64,000 nt of DNA from Streptomyces sp. TLI_105 (GCF_900105415.1 NZ_FNSM01000001.1:682001-746000); one strand, 5' to 3'; counted from the first letter of the stretch, positions 23,040 through 32,151 are shown. The notes: generated by a model not told the origin, from the sequence alone. Numbers and translations are program-made.

Positions 23040-24364
23040 CAGTGGCTCGGCCAGGACCGTTCGACGGAGTCGGCGACCTGCCGGGTGCTCGCGCCGCCGA
23101 TCCAGTCGACGGCTCCCTTCCAGAACGTCCCGGCGCCGACCGACGCCGGCATGAGGTCCGAGCCGTCGAACCTGAACTGTGTCCGGGGATCCTGGAGCAG
23201 CTGGATCGAGAGCTTGTCGACCGGGGTCGCGGCGTTCGCCGGGTCCACGCCCCTGTTCGCCGAGACGAACGGGCCCTTCTTCATCCGCGCGTTCGCGAAG
23301 TCCGCGGAGGCCAGGTACTCCTGGAACGCCCGCACCTCGGGACGGTCGGCGAACGCCGCGGTGAACACCCCACCGCCCAGTACGGGGCGGCCGGCCGGGT
23401 CGGCCCCCGGGAGGAGGAAGGTGTAGACGTCCTTGTCCGGTCCGATCTCGGTGCCCTTCGGCCACATGCCGGCGTAGAACGAGGCCTGGCGGTGCATCGC
23501 GCAGTCGCCGGAGAGAACCGGCGTGCCGGCCTCCTGGAAGGAGATCGACGCCATGGACCGGGCCGGGCCGAAGCCGCCGTTGGCGTACCGGTCGTTCTTG
23601 AGGATGGACCCCACGGTGTCCATGGCCTTGAGAACCCGGGGATCGTTGAACGGGATCTCGTGGGCGACCCACTGGTCGTAGACGTGCGTGCCCTGCTGGC
23701 GCAGCAGGACGTCCTCGATCCAGTCCGTCACGGGCCAGCCGGTCGCCTCGGCGGACTCGACGCCCGCGCACCACGGCTTGACGCCCGACGCGGCGACCTT
23801 CTCCGTGACGGTCATCAGCTCGGACCACGTGCGGGGAACGCTGAGTCCCCTGTCGCGGAAGAACTTCGGGGAGTACCAGACGAACGACTTCACGTTCGCG
23901 ACGAGCGGCGTGCCGTAGAGGGTGCCGTCCACGGTCGCGTAGCTGTTCCAGTCCGCCGACCAGCCCTGCTTCGCCAGAGCGGCGACGCGGGCGCTCACGG
24001 GCTTGAGCTTCCCGTCCCGCGCGAAGCGTTCCAGGAGACCGGGCTGGGGGAAGAACGCCACGTCGGGTGCGTTCCCGCCCTCCACTCGGACCTGGATCTG
24101 GGCCTCGAACTCCCCGTCCCCCTCGTACTGGACGTCGATTCCCGTGCAGTCCGCGAAGTCCGCCCAGGTCTCTTCGAACAGATCGGCCTCCCGGTCCCGG
24201 TTCTCCGCGTAGACGGTGACCTTGGTGCCGGGATGCTTGCCGTACCGGGCGTACGGTGCGCAGTCCGCGATGGTGTGCGACCGCGAACCGCTGGCCTGCG
24301 GGGTGCCGCAGGCGGTGACGGCGAGGGCGATGACGGCGAGCGCGAGCCTCGCGCCGAACCTCAT
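23039..24364 (-). CDS. Sugar-binding lipoprotein of an ABC transporter
   Basis: A 441-residue extracellular solute-binding protein (family 1). The N-terminus is a lipoprotein signal with lipobox AVTAC and Cys19 as the lipidated residue. The body shows cluster B binding-protein features (TKVTVYAENRDREADLFEETWADF, GNAPDVAFFPQPG, SGVKPWCAGV). It would capture sugar outside the membrane and deliver it to the two permeases. The ATG at 24364 follows GGAGGAGA at good distance. The 104-bp upstream region contains repeated GTTCGA motifs. The family resembles alpha-glucoside binders (AglE-like); the ligand is inferred only loosely. Confidence 0.9.
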   Translation of the reverse strand: MRFGARLALAVIALAVTACGTPQASGSRSHTIADCAPYARYGKHPGTKVTVYAENRDREADLFEETWADFADCTGIDVQYEGDGEFEAQIQVRVEGGNAPDVAFFPQPGLLERFARDGKLKPVSARVAALAKQGWSADWNSYATVDGTLYGTPLVANVKSFVWYSPKFFRDRGLSVPRTWSELMTVTEKVAASGVKPWCAGVESAEATGWPVTDWIEDVLLRQQGTHVYDQWVAHEIPFNDPRVLKAMDTVGSILKNDRYANGGFGPARSMASISFQEAGTPVLSGDCAMHRQASFYAGMWPKGTEIGPDKDVYTFLLPGADPAGRPVLGGGVFTAAFADRPEVRAFQEYLASADFANARMKKGPFVSANRGVDPANAATPVDKLSIQLLQDPRTQFRFDGSDLMPASVGAGTFWKGAVDWIGGASTRQVADSVERSWPSH

Positions 24365-24424
24365 GGGTGTATCTCCTCCGATCGCCCGCCGCGTGTTCTC
24401 GGCGGGCGTTTCGGAAAGCTACAG

Positions 24425-24453
24425 CGTTCGAACGACATAGACCAATCGTTCGA
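24425..24453. promoter_or_regulatory. GTTCGA repeats upstream of the sugar ABC operon
   Basis: A perfect palindrome CGTTCGAACG (24425-24434) is followed by TCGTTCGA (24446-24453) and a nearby GTTCAA, all in the 104 bp before the binding-protein gene. The copies could be sites for a dimeric or multimeric activator such as the LAL protein of this operon. Support is limited to position and repetition. Confidence 0.35.
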
Positions 24454-24468
24454 TGTTCAAGCGTCAGA

Positions 24469-25194
24469 TCAGTGCCCCGTGGACCGGGCCGCGTCCATGA
24501 TGAGCTCCACCACGGCCTGGGGCTGGGCGAGCATGACCAGATGCGAGGAGTCGACCTCGACGGTGGTCATGCCGGCGCGCCGGTAGCCGAAACGCTCCAC
24601 ATCGGGGTTGATCGTACGGTCGGCGGAGGCCACCAGGCCCCACGAGGGCTTGGTCTTCCACGCCGCCACCGGCGCCGCCTCCGAGAAGGCCCGCGCGGCC
24701 AGCGGGCGCTGGGAGACGGCGAGCACGGCGGCGAGGTCGGGGTCGACGTCCGCCGCGAACAGCTCGGGGAACCGGTCGATCGCCACCGAGACGTCGGTGC
24801 CGGTCTCGGTGGAGCCTGCCACTGGGAACGGGGTGTGGACGAGCGCGTCGGCGAGACCGGAGTCGGGGAAGCCGCCCTGCAGCTCGCCCAGGCTCTCGCC
24901 CTCCTCCAGCGCGTATCCCGCGAGGTACACCAGGGCGCGGACGTTGTCCTCCGTACCGGCGAGGGTGATGACGGCGCCGCCGTACGAGTGCCCCACCAGG
25001 ATCACGGGGCCCTCGACGGCACGGACCACCGAGGCGATGTACGCGGCGTCGTCGACGAGGCTGCGGTTGGGCACCGCCGGGGCGATCACCTCCATGCCGG
25101 CGGCGGTCAGTTCGGGAATGACACGGGCGTAGCCGGAGGCGTCGGCGAAGGCGCCGTGGACCAGGACGACGGTGGGGCGGGCGTGTCGGGGCAT
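24469..25194 (-). CDS. Alpha/beta hydrolase (EstC-like)
   Basis: A 241-residue alpha/beta hydrolase with VVLVHGAFADASGY, nucleophile elbow GHSYGG (Ser70), ASADRTI for the acid region and DSSHLVML for the His. It is a close paralogue of the Ser-less protein at 8676 and of the exported protein at 29228. The ATG at 25194 follows GAGGAG with 6-nt spacing. It is the last gene of a run that starts at least as far upstream as 30049, with gaps under 50 bp. Ester substrate unknown. Confidence 0.86.
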   Translation of the reverse strand: MPRHARPTVVLVHGAFADASGYARVIPELTAAGMEVIAPAVPNRSLVDDAAYIASVVRAVEGPVILVGHSYGGAVITLAGTEDNVRALVYLAGYALEEGESLGELQGGFPDSGLADALVHTPFPVAGSTETGTDVSVAIDRFPELFAADVDPDLAAVLAVSQRPLAARAFSEAAPVAAWKTKPSWGLVASADRTINPDVERFGYRRAGMTTVEVDSSHLVMLAQPQAVVELIMDAARSTGH

Positions 25195-25236
25195 GGGGAA
25201 CTCCTCGGGTGAGAAGGGGGGCGGAATCGGGGTGTG

Positions 25237-25551
25237 TCAGAGGCCGAAGCGGGCGCGGCGCGTCTCGGGCACCAGCTCGGCGTACTCGGGGTGCTTGCCG
25301 ATCCAGCCCCGGATGAAGGGGCAGTACGGCAGGACGCTCAGCCCACGGGCCCGGGCGTCGTCGAGGGCGCCGCGGGCGAGCAGCCCGCCCAGCCCCCGGC
25401 CGCCGAAGCGGGGATCGATCTCGGTGTGGATGAAGGCGATCTCGCCCTCCGAGAGGTGGTACTCGGCGAAGCCCGCGGTCTCGGTGCCGTCGTCGCCGGC
25501 GAGGATCTCGTACCGGGACTTCTCGGGCCGGTCGGTCACTCGGGGTTCCAT
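25237..25551 (-). CDS. Small GNAT-fold N-acetyltransferase
   Basis: A 104-residue protein of the short GNAT type (Acetyltransf_CG). It has the strand-loop FIHTEIDPRFGGRGLGGLL, where the RGLG-type loop binds acetyl-CoA, then a helix and LPYCPFIRGWIGKHPEY, typical of this small family. The target is unknown. AGGAG lies 5 nt before the ATG at 25551. It sits between the membrane protein and the hydrolase genes of the run (45- and 42-bp gaps), so it is probably cotranscribed. Confidence 0.85.
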   Translation of the reverse strand: MEPRVTDRPEKSRYEILAGDDGTETAGFAEYHLSEGEIAFIHTEIDPRFGGRGLGGLLARGALDDARARGLSVLPYCPFIRGWIGKHPEYAELVPETRRARFGL

Positions 25552-25596
25552 GGGCGCTCCTGTGGGGTCGTGGTGTGACGGGGGCGGTGGCTGCGG

Positions 25597-26325
25597 TCAG
25601 AGCGTGCGGCGCACGCCCGCCTGGCGCTCCAGGTTGCGGAGCTGGACGGCGAGGTCGCCTTCCACGGCGAGGTGGGCGGGGCCGCTGCGGCCGAGGGGCA
25701 GGACCTGCTCGCTGCGCATGTCCTCGAGCATCAGGGCGAACGCCGTGTACATCGCGACGAGCGCCACCACGAGGCCGAGCGCCCCGGACGTGCGCGTCAG
25801 CCATTCGGCGCCGGTGACGCCCGCGAGACCGGTGGCCGCCCAGCGGGGCAGGGAGACCGCGATCACGAGCCACAGCGCCCGCTTGGGCCGGGTCACGGCG
25901 GACATCAGCGCGCCGAAGCAGAGGAGCGCCAGGTTGAAGACGCCGAGGACCTTCAGGCCGTCGGCCGCGCCGCTGAGCATGATGAGCGAGTACGGCAGCC
26001 AGCTGCCGGCGAACACCGCCATCAGGGTCGCCGCGATCACGTCACGGGCGCCGAAGGCCAGGAAGCTGACCAGGAGCTGGAGCACGAAGGCCGGCAGCAC
26101 CGTGAAGGCGACGGCGGTGCGGGCCTCCTCGCCGAAGATCCCGAGCTGGAGGCAGCCCGTCATCACGGACGCGATGGCGATCGTGAAGAAGCCGAGCGGC
26201 ATGGGTGAGGCGATGGGGCGCAGGTTGATCCGTGTCATCGACCGGAGGTCCGGCTCGAAACGGCGTCCGGGGAGCGCGGCCGGGTCCTGTTCACCGCCGT
26301 CGGCGGCCGGGGAGGCGGCAGTCAT
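25597..26325 (-). CDS. GPR1/FUN34/YaaH-family membrane protein
   Basis: A 242-residue membrane protein with six hydrophobic segments. Its first segment carries ASPMPLGFFTIAIASVM, the counterpart of the NPAPLGL motif of the acetate/succinate channel family (SatP, Ato2). An N-terminal soluble stretch of about 40 residues and a charged C-terminus flank the core. A role in movement of a small carboxylate such as acetate fits its neighbours, which are esterases and an amidohydrolase, but is inference. The ATG at 26325 follows AGAGAGA. The gap to the amidohydrolase upstream is 23 bp. Confidence 0.78.
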   Translation of the reverse strand: MTAASPAADGGEQDPAALPGRRFEPDLRSMTRINLRPIASPMPLGFFTIAIASVMTGCLQLGIFGEEARTAVAFTVLPAFVLQLLVSFLAFGARDVIAATLMAVFAGSWLPYSLIMLSGAADGLKVLGVFNLALLCFGALMSAVTRPKRALWLVIAVSLPRWAATGLAGVTGAEWLTRTSGALGLVVALVAMYTAFALMLEDMRSEQVLPLGRSGPAHLAVEGDLAVQLRNLERQAGVRRTL

Positions 26326-26348
26326 CGGATGTCTCTCTTTCAGTGATT

Positions 26349-28241
26349 TCAGTGATCGAAGCAGGGGTCGACGAAGGACGGCGTCGTCTCGGGGACGGAG
26401 CCGCGCGCGACGCGCCACCGGCGGTGCCGCTCGGACTCGGCGACGGCCTCGGCCACGAGCGACGCCTGACGGGCACCGCTCTGATATCCGCCGAAGTGGG
26501 CCACCGGGCTCCACTCGGGGCTCACCGGCGGGACGGCCTCGTCGAGGCCCTCGTACTCCGCGGTCGCCCAGACGATCCGGCCGCCGACGACGGTGAGGAC
26601 GGACTCGATGTCGGGGATGACGTCCTCGGGAACGGTGAGGAAGTCGTCGGACAGGACAGCGAGGTCGCCGTACCAGCCTTCTCGCAGGCTTCCCTTGACG
26701 TCCTGTTCGCCCGTGAGCCGGGCGCCGCCGCGGGTGTAGAGGCCGAGGGCGGTCTCGCGGTCTATCAGGTTCCCGGCCGGGTAGAGGGTCGTGCCGCCGA
26801 GGGTGTGCCCCGTGACCAGCCAGTGAAGTGCGACCCAGGGGTTGTACGAGGAGACGCGGGTGGCGTCGGTTCCGGCGGCGACGGTCAGGCCGCGGTCGAG
26901 CATGGCCCGGACCGGCGGGGTGTGGGCGGCTGCCTCGGCGCCGTAGCGGCCGAGGAACGCGGCACCCTGGAAGGACATCCGGTTCTGCACCGAGACGGCG
27001 CCGCCGAGGGCCGCGATCCGGTCCAGGCTCGCGGCCGAGACGGTCTCCGCGTGGTCGAAGAGCCAGCGGTTGCCGCCGGGGAAGAGCCCTTCCGCCGCGA
27101 GCTTCTCGAAGACGGCCAGGTCGCGGCGGATCGTCTCGTCGTAGGTGGCGTGCAGCCGGAAGCCCCAGCCGTTCTCCATCAGCAGCCGGACGGCCTGCTC
27201 GAACTCTCCCTCGTAGCCCGCGGCGAGCTCGGGACGGGGCTCGGAGAAGTTCTCGAAGTCGGCGGCCGCCCAGGTCAGGTTCTCGCCCGCGCCGTTGAGC
27301 CGGAGCCACTCGTCCCCGTCGCCGGGCTTGATCGTCTCGGTCCAGCGCTTCAGGTCGGCGAGTTCCTGACCGGCCGTCTGCGGGAAGAGGTGGTAGGCGA
27401 TCCGCAGGGACAGCTCCCCCGACCTGGCGAGGTCGGTGACCGTGGCGTAGTGGTCGGGGAAGTTCTGGAAGCCGCCGGCGGCGTCGACCGCCGAGGTCAG
27501 TCCGAAGCGGTTCAGCTCGCGCAGGAAGTGCCGGGTCGACGTCCGTTTGTCGGCCTCGTCGAGGGCCGGTGCCTTGGCCAGCGTCGAGTACAGGACGAGC
27601 GCGCTCGGAGCGGCGAGGAGCACCCCGTTGGGTTCGCCGTCCCGGCCCCGGACGATCTGTCCGCCGCGCGGATCGGGGGTGTCGCGGGTGAATCCGGCGG
27701 CCTGGACGGCGGCCCGGTTCATCAGCGCCGACTGGTAGAGGTGCAGGACGAAGACCGGGGTGTCGGGGGCGGCGGCGTTCAGCTCGGCGACGGTCGGCAT
27801 CCGGCGCTCGGCGAACTGCTCGGCGGTCCAGCCGCCCACCACCCGGATCCACTGCCCCTTCGGGGTGCGGCCGGCCTGCTCGCGGAGCATGGCCAGGGCC
27901 TGGCGGAGGCTTCGTACGCCGTCCCAGCGCAGCTCCAGGACGTAGTTCAGGCCGCCCCGGATGACGTGCAGGTGCGAGTCGTTGAGGCCGGGGACCACCC
28001 GCCGGCCCAGGGCGTCGACGACCCGCGTGCCCGGCCCGACGAGGTGGGCGAGGTCGTGGTCGTCGCCGAGGGCCGCGACCCGGCCGTCGCGGATCGCGAC
28101 GGCGCGGGCCTCGGGGCGGGCGGGGTCACCGGTGAACACCTTGGCGTTGCGGACGAGGAGGTCGGCGTGCTCGTGCTCCCGCCGCGGGGCGGGGACGAGG
28201 CCCGCCACCGGCATGCTCGTCGAAGGCTCGGTCATGGTCAT
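26349..28241 (-). CDS. Amidohydrolase (YtcJ-like)
   Basis: A 630-residue metal-dependent amidohydrolase of the YtcJ-like group. The metal-binding HxH is in GLNDSHLHVIRGG, further ligands lie in RLHATYDE, LFDHAETVS and AGTDATRVSSYNPW, and the C-terminal beta-sandwich ends in DLAVLSDDF. It hydrolyses an amide- or ester-like bond in an unknown substrate. The ATG at 28241 overlaps the stop of the HSL hydrolase as ATGA; an ATG at 28235 is the alternative. Coupling with the esterase suggests they act on the same compound class. Confidence 0.86.
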   Translation of the reverse strand: MTMTEPSTSMPVAGLVPAPRREHEHADLLVRNAKVFTGDPARPEARAVAIRDGRVAALGDDHDLAHLVGPGTRVVDALGRRVVPGLNDSHLHVIRGGLNYVLELRWDGVRSLRQALAMLREQAGRTPKGQWIRVVGGWTAEQFAERRMPTVAELNAAAPDTPVFVLHLYQSALMNRAAVQAAGFTRDTPDPRGGQIVRGRDGEPNGVLLAAPSALVLYSTLAKAPALDEADKRTSTRHFLRELNRFGLTSAVDAAGGFQNFPDHYATVTDLARSGELSLRIAYHLFPQTAGQELADLKRWTETIKPGDGDEWLRLNGAGENLTWAAADFENFSEPRPELAAGYEGEFEQAVRLLMENGWGFRLHATYDETIRRDLAVFEKLAAEGLFPGGNRWLFDHAETVSAASLDRIAALGGAVSVQNRMSFQGAAFLGRYGAEAAAHTPPVRAMLDRGLTVAAGTDATRVSSYNPWVALHWLVTGHTLGGTTLYPAGNLIDRETALGLYTRGGARLTGEQDVKGSLREGWYGDLAVLSDDFLTVPEDVIPDIESVLTVVGGRIVWATAEYEGLDEAVPPVSPEWSPVAHFGGYQSGARQASLVAEAVAESERHRRWRVARGSVPETTPSFVDPCFDH

Positions 28242-29191
28242 GCGAGGGCCTTGCGGAGGGTGTCGACGGCGAGACCGATGGCGAGCTCCGCGCCCCGCGT
28301 CTCCCGCAGGGCGTTCAGCATGACGAAGTCGTGGATGACGCCCTGGACGCGCAGGGCGGTGACGGGGACTCCGGCGGCGCGGAGCTTCGCCGCGTACGCC
28401 TCGCCCTCGTCGCGCAGGACGTCGGCCTCGGCGGTGACGACCAGGGCGGGCGGCAGGCCGGTGAGCTGTTCGGTGGTGGCGCGGAGCGGGGAGGCGGTGA
28501 TCTGGGTGCGCTCGGCCTCCTCGGTCGTGTACTGGTCCCAGAACCACTTCATGGCGTCACGGCGCAGGAAGTAGCCCTCCGCAAACTCGTGGTACGAGTC
28601 GGTGTCGAAGGCCGCGTCCGTGACCGGGTAGAAGAGGACCTGCTGGACGAGCGTGACGTCGCCGCGCTGCTTGGCCATCAGGGTGAGGGCGGCGGTCATG
28701 TTGCCGCCGACCGAGTCGCCGGCGACGGCGATCCGGGTGCCGTCGAGGTCCTTGTGGTGTCCCTCGCGGGCGATCCACTGGGCGACGCCGTAGTTCTGCT
28801 CGACGGCGACGGGGTAGCGGGCCTCGGGCGAGAGGTCGTACTCGGGGAAGACCACGGCCGCCCCCGTGCCGACGGCGAGTTCGCGGACGAGCCGGTCGTG
28901 GGTGTGGGCGTTGCCGAAGACCCAGCCGGCGCCGTGGATGTAGAGGATGACGGGGAGCGGGCCGGTCGCGCCGCGGGGGCGGACGATCCGGGCGCGGACG
29001 TCGCCGGTGGGACCGCCGTGGACGGTGATCCACTCCTCGTCGACGGCGGGCAGCGGGACGCCCTCACCGTTCTGGACGTCGTCCACGGCCTTGCGGCCGT
29101 CGGCGACGGGGATCTGGTAGAGGTACGGCGGCTGGGCGGTGGCGTCGGCGAAGGCCTGGGCGGCGGGTTCGAGGACCGGACGGTTCTTCAT
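28238..29191 (-). CDS. Alpha/beta hydrolase, hormone-sensitive-lipase family
   Basis: A 317-residue HSL-family esterase. The oxyanion motif is HGAGW, the nucleophile motif GDSVGGN has Ser160, the acid is in TAEADVLRDEG and the His in VIHDF (usually HGF). It is a paralogue of the gene at 5327, similar over the full length. The ATG at 29191 follows GAAGGAGAA. Its 3' end overlaps the amidohydrolase start, so the two are translated together. The exported hydrolase gene lies 36 bp upstream. Confidence 0.87.
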   Translation of the reverse strand: MKNRPVLEPAAQAFADATAQPPYLYQIPVADGRKAVDDVQNGEGVPLPAVDEEWITVHGGPTGDVRARIVRPRGATGPLPVILYIHGAGWVFGNAHTHDRLVRELAVGTGAAVVFPEYDLSPEARYPVAVEQNYGVAQWIAREGHHKDLDGTRIAVAGDSVGGNMTAALTLMAKQRGDVTLVQQVLFYPVTDAAFDTDSYHEFAEGYFLRRDAMKWFWDQYTTEEAERTQITASPLRATTEQLTGLPPALVVTAEADVLRDEGEAYAAKLRAAGVPVTALRVQGVIHDFVMLNALRETRGAELAIGLAVDTLRKALA

Positions 29192-29227
29192 GAGGGCTTC
29201 TCCTTCGGGGGATGTGCGGGGCGGGTG

Positions 29228-30049
29228 TCAGCGGGTCGCCCGTGCGGCAGCGAGGATCACGTGGGTGACCACGGCCGGACGGGAGACCGCGACTGCGTGG
29301 GACGCGTCCACTTCGGTGATCTGCGAACCGGCGCGCCGGGCCATCCACCGTTCGGCGGCCGGCGGGATGTTCCTGTCGGCGGTGGCGATCAGCGCCCAGG
29401 ACGGGATCGTCCTCCAGGCCGCTTCCCCGGCCTTCTCCTCCAGCGCGGCGGTGGCGACCGGGCGCTGGGTCACGGCCATGACGGCAGCGTCGGCGGTGGG
29501 GACGTCGGCGGCGAACTGCCGGTGGAACTTGGACCGTTCGATGACGAGTTCGGTGCCGGTGCCACCGCCGGGCAGCGGGTACGACCGCGGGTTCACGGTG
29601 TCTCCGAGCGTGGAGCCGGGGAACTTGGCGGCGAGCTCGGCCGCGCTCTCGCCCTTGTCCGGGGTGAACGCGGCGATGTAGACGAGGGCCTTCACACGGC
29701 TGTTGCCCACCGCGGCGCCACTGGTGACGGCGCCGCCGTAGGAGTGGCCGACCAGGACGACGGGTCCGTCGACGGCGGCCAGCACGCTGCGCAGGTAGGC
29801 GGTGTCCGCGGCGAGACCGCGCAGCGGGTTGGCGGGGGCCAGGACGGGGTAACCGGCGTGCTGCAGCCGCCTGATCGTGCCGCTCCAGCTGGAGGCGTCC
29901 GCGAACGCTCCGTGGACCAGGACGATCGTGGGCTTGGGACCGTGCCGGTCGGCGCCTTCGGCGGCGGGGCGGCTCGCGGGTGCGGCGCCGATCAGGGCGG
30001 CGAGCGTCGCGGGCATGGCGAGGGCGAGGGTGCGCCTCGTGAGCTGCAT
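29228..30049 (-). CDS. Exported alpha/beta hydrolase
   Basis: A 273-residue hydrolase with an N-terminal export signal (TRRTLALAMPATLAALIGAAPA). The paired Arg suggests a Tat substrate, although the motif is not canonical. The mature part matches the EstC-like group (IVLVHGAFADASSW, NPLRGLAADTAYL, GHSYGG with Ser103, IATADRNI, DASHAVAV). It is paralogous to the proteins at 8676 and 24469 but is the only one with a signal. AAGGA lies about 12 nt before the ATG at 30049, longer than ideal. Acting outside the cell, it may release the compounds handled by the cytoplasmic esterases encoded next to it. Confidence 0.84.
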   Translation of the reverse strand: MQLTRRTLALAMPATLAALIGAAPASRPAAEGADRHGPKPTIVLVHGAFADASSWSGTIRRLQHAGYPVLAPANPLRGLAADTAYLRSVLAAVDGPVVLVGHSYGGAVTSGAAVGNSRVKALVYIAAFTPDKGESAAELAAKFPGSTLGDTVNPRSYPLPGGGTGTELVIERSKFHRQFAADVPTADAAVMAVTQRPVATAALEEKAGEAAWRTIPSWALIATADRNIPPAAERWMARRAGSQITEVDASHAVAVSRPAVVTHVILAAARATR

Positions 30050-30148
30050 GGGTGGGTGTTTCCTTGTCGGATGGGGAAGCGTGGGGGTGTGCTCGGTCGA
30101 GCGGGAGGGGTACGCCGGTCGAGGGGGCGCGGGAGGGGGTAGCAGGCC

Positions 30149-31573
30149 TCAGAGGCCGTACGCCTCCAGGAGCCGGAGCCAGACCTCGCTCACCGTCGGG
30201 AAGGCGGGCACGGCGTGCCGGAGGCGGTCCAGGGGGACCTCGCCCACGATGGCCACGGTGGCCGTGTGGATGAGTTCGGTCGCCATCGGACCGGTGAGCG
30301 TGCAGCCGACGACGACCCCTCGGGTCTCGTCGACGACGAGCTTGGCGAGGCCATGGTAGTCGTCCGCGTGGAGCGCGGCACCGGCGACGTCGTCGATGCG
30401 GTACTCCACCGCGCGTACCGCGAGACCCGCTTCGCGTGCCGCGCGTTCCGTGAGACCGACGCTCGCGACCTCGGGACGGGTGAAGACGGCCTGGGAGACG
30501 GCCACTTGGTCCGCCCGCGCGCTCCACGCCTGCCAGCCTCCGGTGCCGGCCGGTCGGCCCGCGGCTCGCTCGGCGATGGCCGCCGCGCAGGCACGGGCCT
30601 GGTACTTGGCCATATGGGTCAGCGGCGCCCGGCGGTTGACGTCGCCGACGGCGTAGAGCCAGTCGCCCTCGACCGCGGTGACCCGACAGGTGTCGTCGAC
30701 CGCAAGCCAGTCGCCCGCCGGCAGTCCGACGGAGTCGAGGCCGAGGTCCGCGGTGCACGGGCGCCGGCCGACGGCGGCGAGAACCTCGTCGCACACAAGA
30801 GTGGTGCCGTCGTCGGTCTCCACGGTCACGGTACGAGTGGTCTCGTCACGGGCGGCCCGGACGGCCGACACCCCGAAGCGGATGGTGACGCCCAGATCGC
30901 TCAGCCCCCGGGTGACCTCTTCTCCGGCGCACGGCTCCCAGCCGGTCAGCAGGGCCTGGTCGCGGACGAGGAGCGTGACGGAGGCGCCGAGCGAGCGCCA
31001 CGCGGTGGCCATCTCGCAGGCGACCACTCCCCCGCCGATGACGACGAGCCGCGCGGGCACCGCGTCGGCGGTGGTGGCCTGCCGGTTGGTCCACACACCG
31101 ATCCGGTCGAGCCCTTCGACCGGCGGAAGGGCGGGTTCCGTGCCGGTGCAGACCACGACCGCGCGCCGGGCCCGCAGGGTACGGACCGTGCCGTCGGCCC
31201 CGGTCACCTCCACCCGGCGCTCACCGGCGAGCCGTCCGTACCCCCGTACGAGCGCGATGCCCGCACCGTCGAGCCAGTCGGCCTGGCCGGTGTCGTCACC
31301 GCGCCCGGTGAAGCGGTCTCGGCGGGCCAGCACCCGCGCCGGATCGAGTGCCGCCGTGACCGCCTGCCGAGCCCCGTCGACCGAGCGGGCCTCCGCTCGG
31401 GCGGCGCCGGGACGCAGCAGGGCCTTGCTCGGCACGCAGGCACGGTAGGAGCACTCGCCGCCGACCGCCTCGGCCTCGACGACGACGGCGGTCAGCCCCG
31501 ACCCGGCGGCCCGGCCGGCCACGACCTCTCCGGCCGGCCCGCCGCCGACCACGACGACGTCGTACGTGTCCAT
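30149..31573 (-). CDS. FAD-dependent disulfide-type oxidoreductase
   Basis: A 474-residue flavoprotein of the class I pyridine nucleotide-disulfide reductase family (dihydrolipoamide dehydrogenase/mercuric reductase relatives). FAD binds at VVVGGGPAG (7-15), the redox pair is Cys41 and Cys46 in ECSYRAC, NAD(P) binds at VVIGGGVVACE, and a second FAD motif is WLYAVGDV. The C-terminal dimerisation motif reads AFPTVSE where lipoamide dehydrogenases have AHPTLSE, so the catalytic base His is Phe. Lipoamide dehydrogenase activity is therefore doubtful; a quinone, metal or low-molecular thiol substrate is possible. Its start shares one base with the Dps stop (TGATG). Confidence 0.86.
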   Translation of the reverse strand: MDTYDVVVVGGGPAGEVVAGRAAGSGLTAVVVEAEAVGGECSYRACVPSKALLRPGAARAEARSVDGARQAVTAALDPARVLARRDRFTGRGDDTGQADWLDGAGIALVRGYGRLAGERRVEVTGADGTVRTLRARRAVVVCTGTEPALPPVEGLDRIGVWTNRQATTADAVPARLVVIGGGVVACEMATAWRSLGASVTLLVRDQALLTGWEPCAGEEVTRGLSDLGVTIRFGVSAVRAARDETTRTVTVETDDGTTLVCDEVLAAVGRRPCTADLGLDSVGLPAGDWLAVDDTCRVTAVEGDWLYAVGDVNRRAPLTHMAKYQARACAAAIAERAAGRPAGTGGWQAWSARADQVAVSQAVFTRPEVASVGLTERAAREAGLAVRAVEYRIDDVAGAALHADDYHGLAKLVVDETRGVVVGCTLTGPMATELIHTATVAIVGEVPLDRLRHAVPAFPTVSEVWLRLLEAYGL

Positions 31574-32151
31574 CAGCCGTGCACCAGAGGGGTGTCCACG
31601 AGGTGCTCGGCCAGGAACCACACCTGCGCCTCGCCGGTACGGATGACATCGGAGACGAGCAGGTCGGCGCTGCCCTCGTCGCCCTCCCCGGAAAGCCGGG
31701 CGGCGGCGTCGCGGGCGTCTGTCAGGATCCGCTCGTGCGCGTCGAGGAGCCGCGACAGCATGACGGGCACCGGCTCGACGCCGTCGGGCGGACGGGGGAT
31801 CGACGTCAGTTCGGCGACGTGGCGCGGGTCCCCGACGGCGACGCCGCCGAGGCTCTGCACGCGCTCGGCCAGCGCGTCCACGATGGCCAGCTGGGCCTCC
31901 GCGTGCTTGTCCAGCATCAGGTGGAGCGAGTAGAAGGTCGCCCCGCGCATGAGCCAGTGGTGCTTCTTGTAGAGGGAGTAGAGGATCTGCGTGTCGGCGA
32001 GAACGCGGTTCAGCCGCTGGCAGGCGTACATGCGGGTGTCGTGACCGAGGCCGATCGGCAACTGCTTGAGCGTGCCGAACGCCTGGGTCTCGGCGCCCTT
32101 CTGGTGCAGCAACGGCTGGCCGCCGCCGTGCGGGTTCGTGAGGGTGTCCAT
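31573..32151 (-). CDS. dps: Dps-family ferritin-like protein
   Basis: A 192-residue Dps/mini-ferritin that oxidises and stores iron and can protect DNA. The ferroxidase motif is YKKHHWLMRGATFYSLHLMLDKH, with His65, His77 and Asp81 at the spacing of the intersubunit iron site. The N-terminus has a flexible tail with few basic residues, so DNA binding is uncertain. The ATG at 32151 is preceded by AGGAGCACTCG. Coupled translation with the flavoprotein gene downstream suggests that the reductase may support iron release or respond to the same stress. Confidence 0.9.
   Translation of the reverse strand: MDTLTNPHGGGQPLLHQKGAETQAFGTLKQLPIGLGHDTRMYACQRLNRVLADTQILYSLYKKHHWLMRGATFYSLHLMLDKHAEAQLAIVDALAERVQSLGGVAVGDPRHVAELTSIPRPPDGVEPVPVMLSRLLDAHERILTDARDAAARLSGEGDEGSADLLVSDVIRTGEAQVWFLAEHLVDTPLVHG

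Noticed and set aside
30149..31573. Annotation as lipoamide dehydrogenase (lpd)
   Set aside because: The Cys pair is present, but the C-terminal catalytic His is Phe and no lipoyl-complex genes are nearby, so the specific name is not justified.
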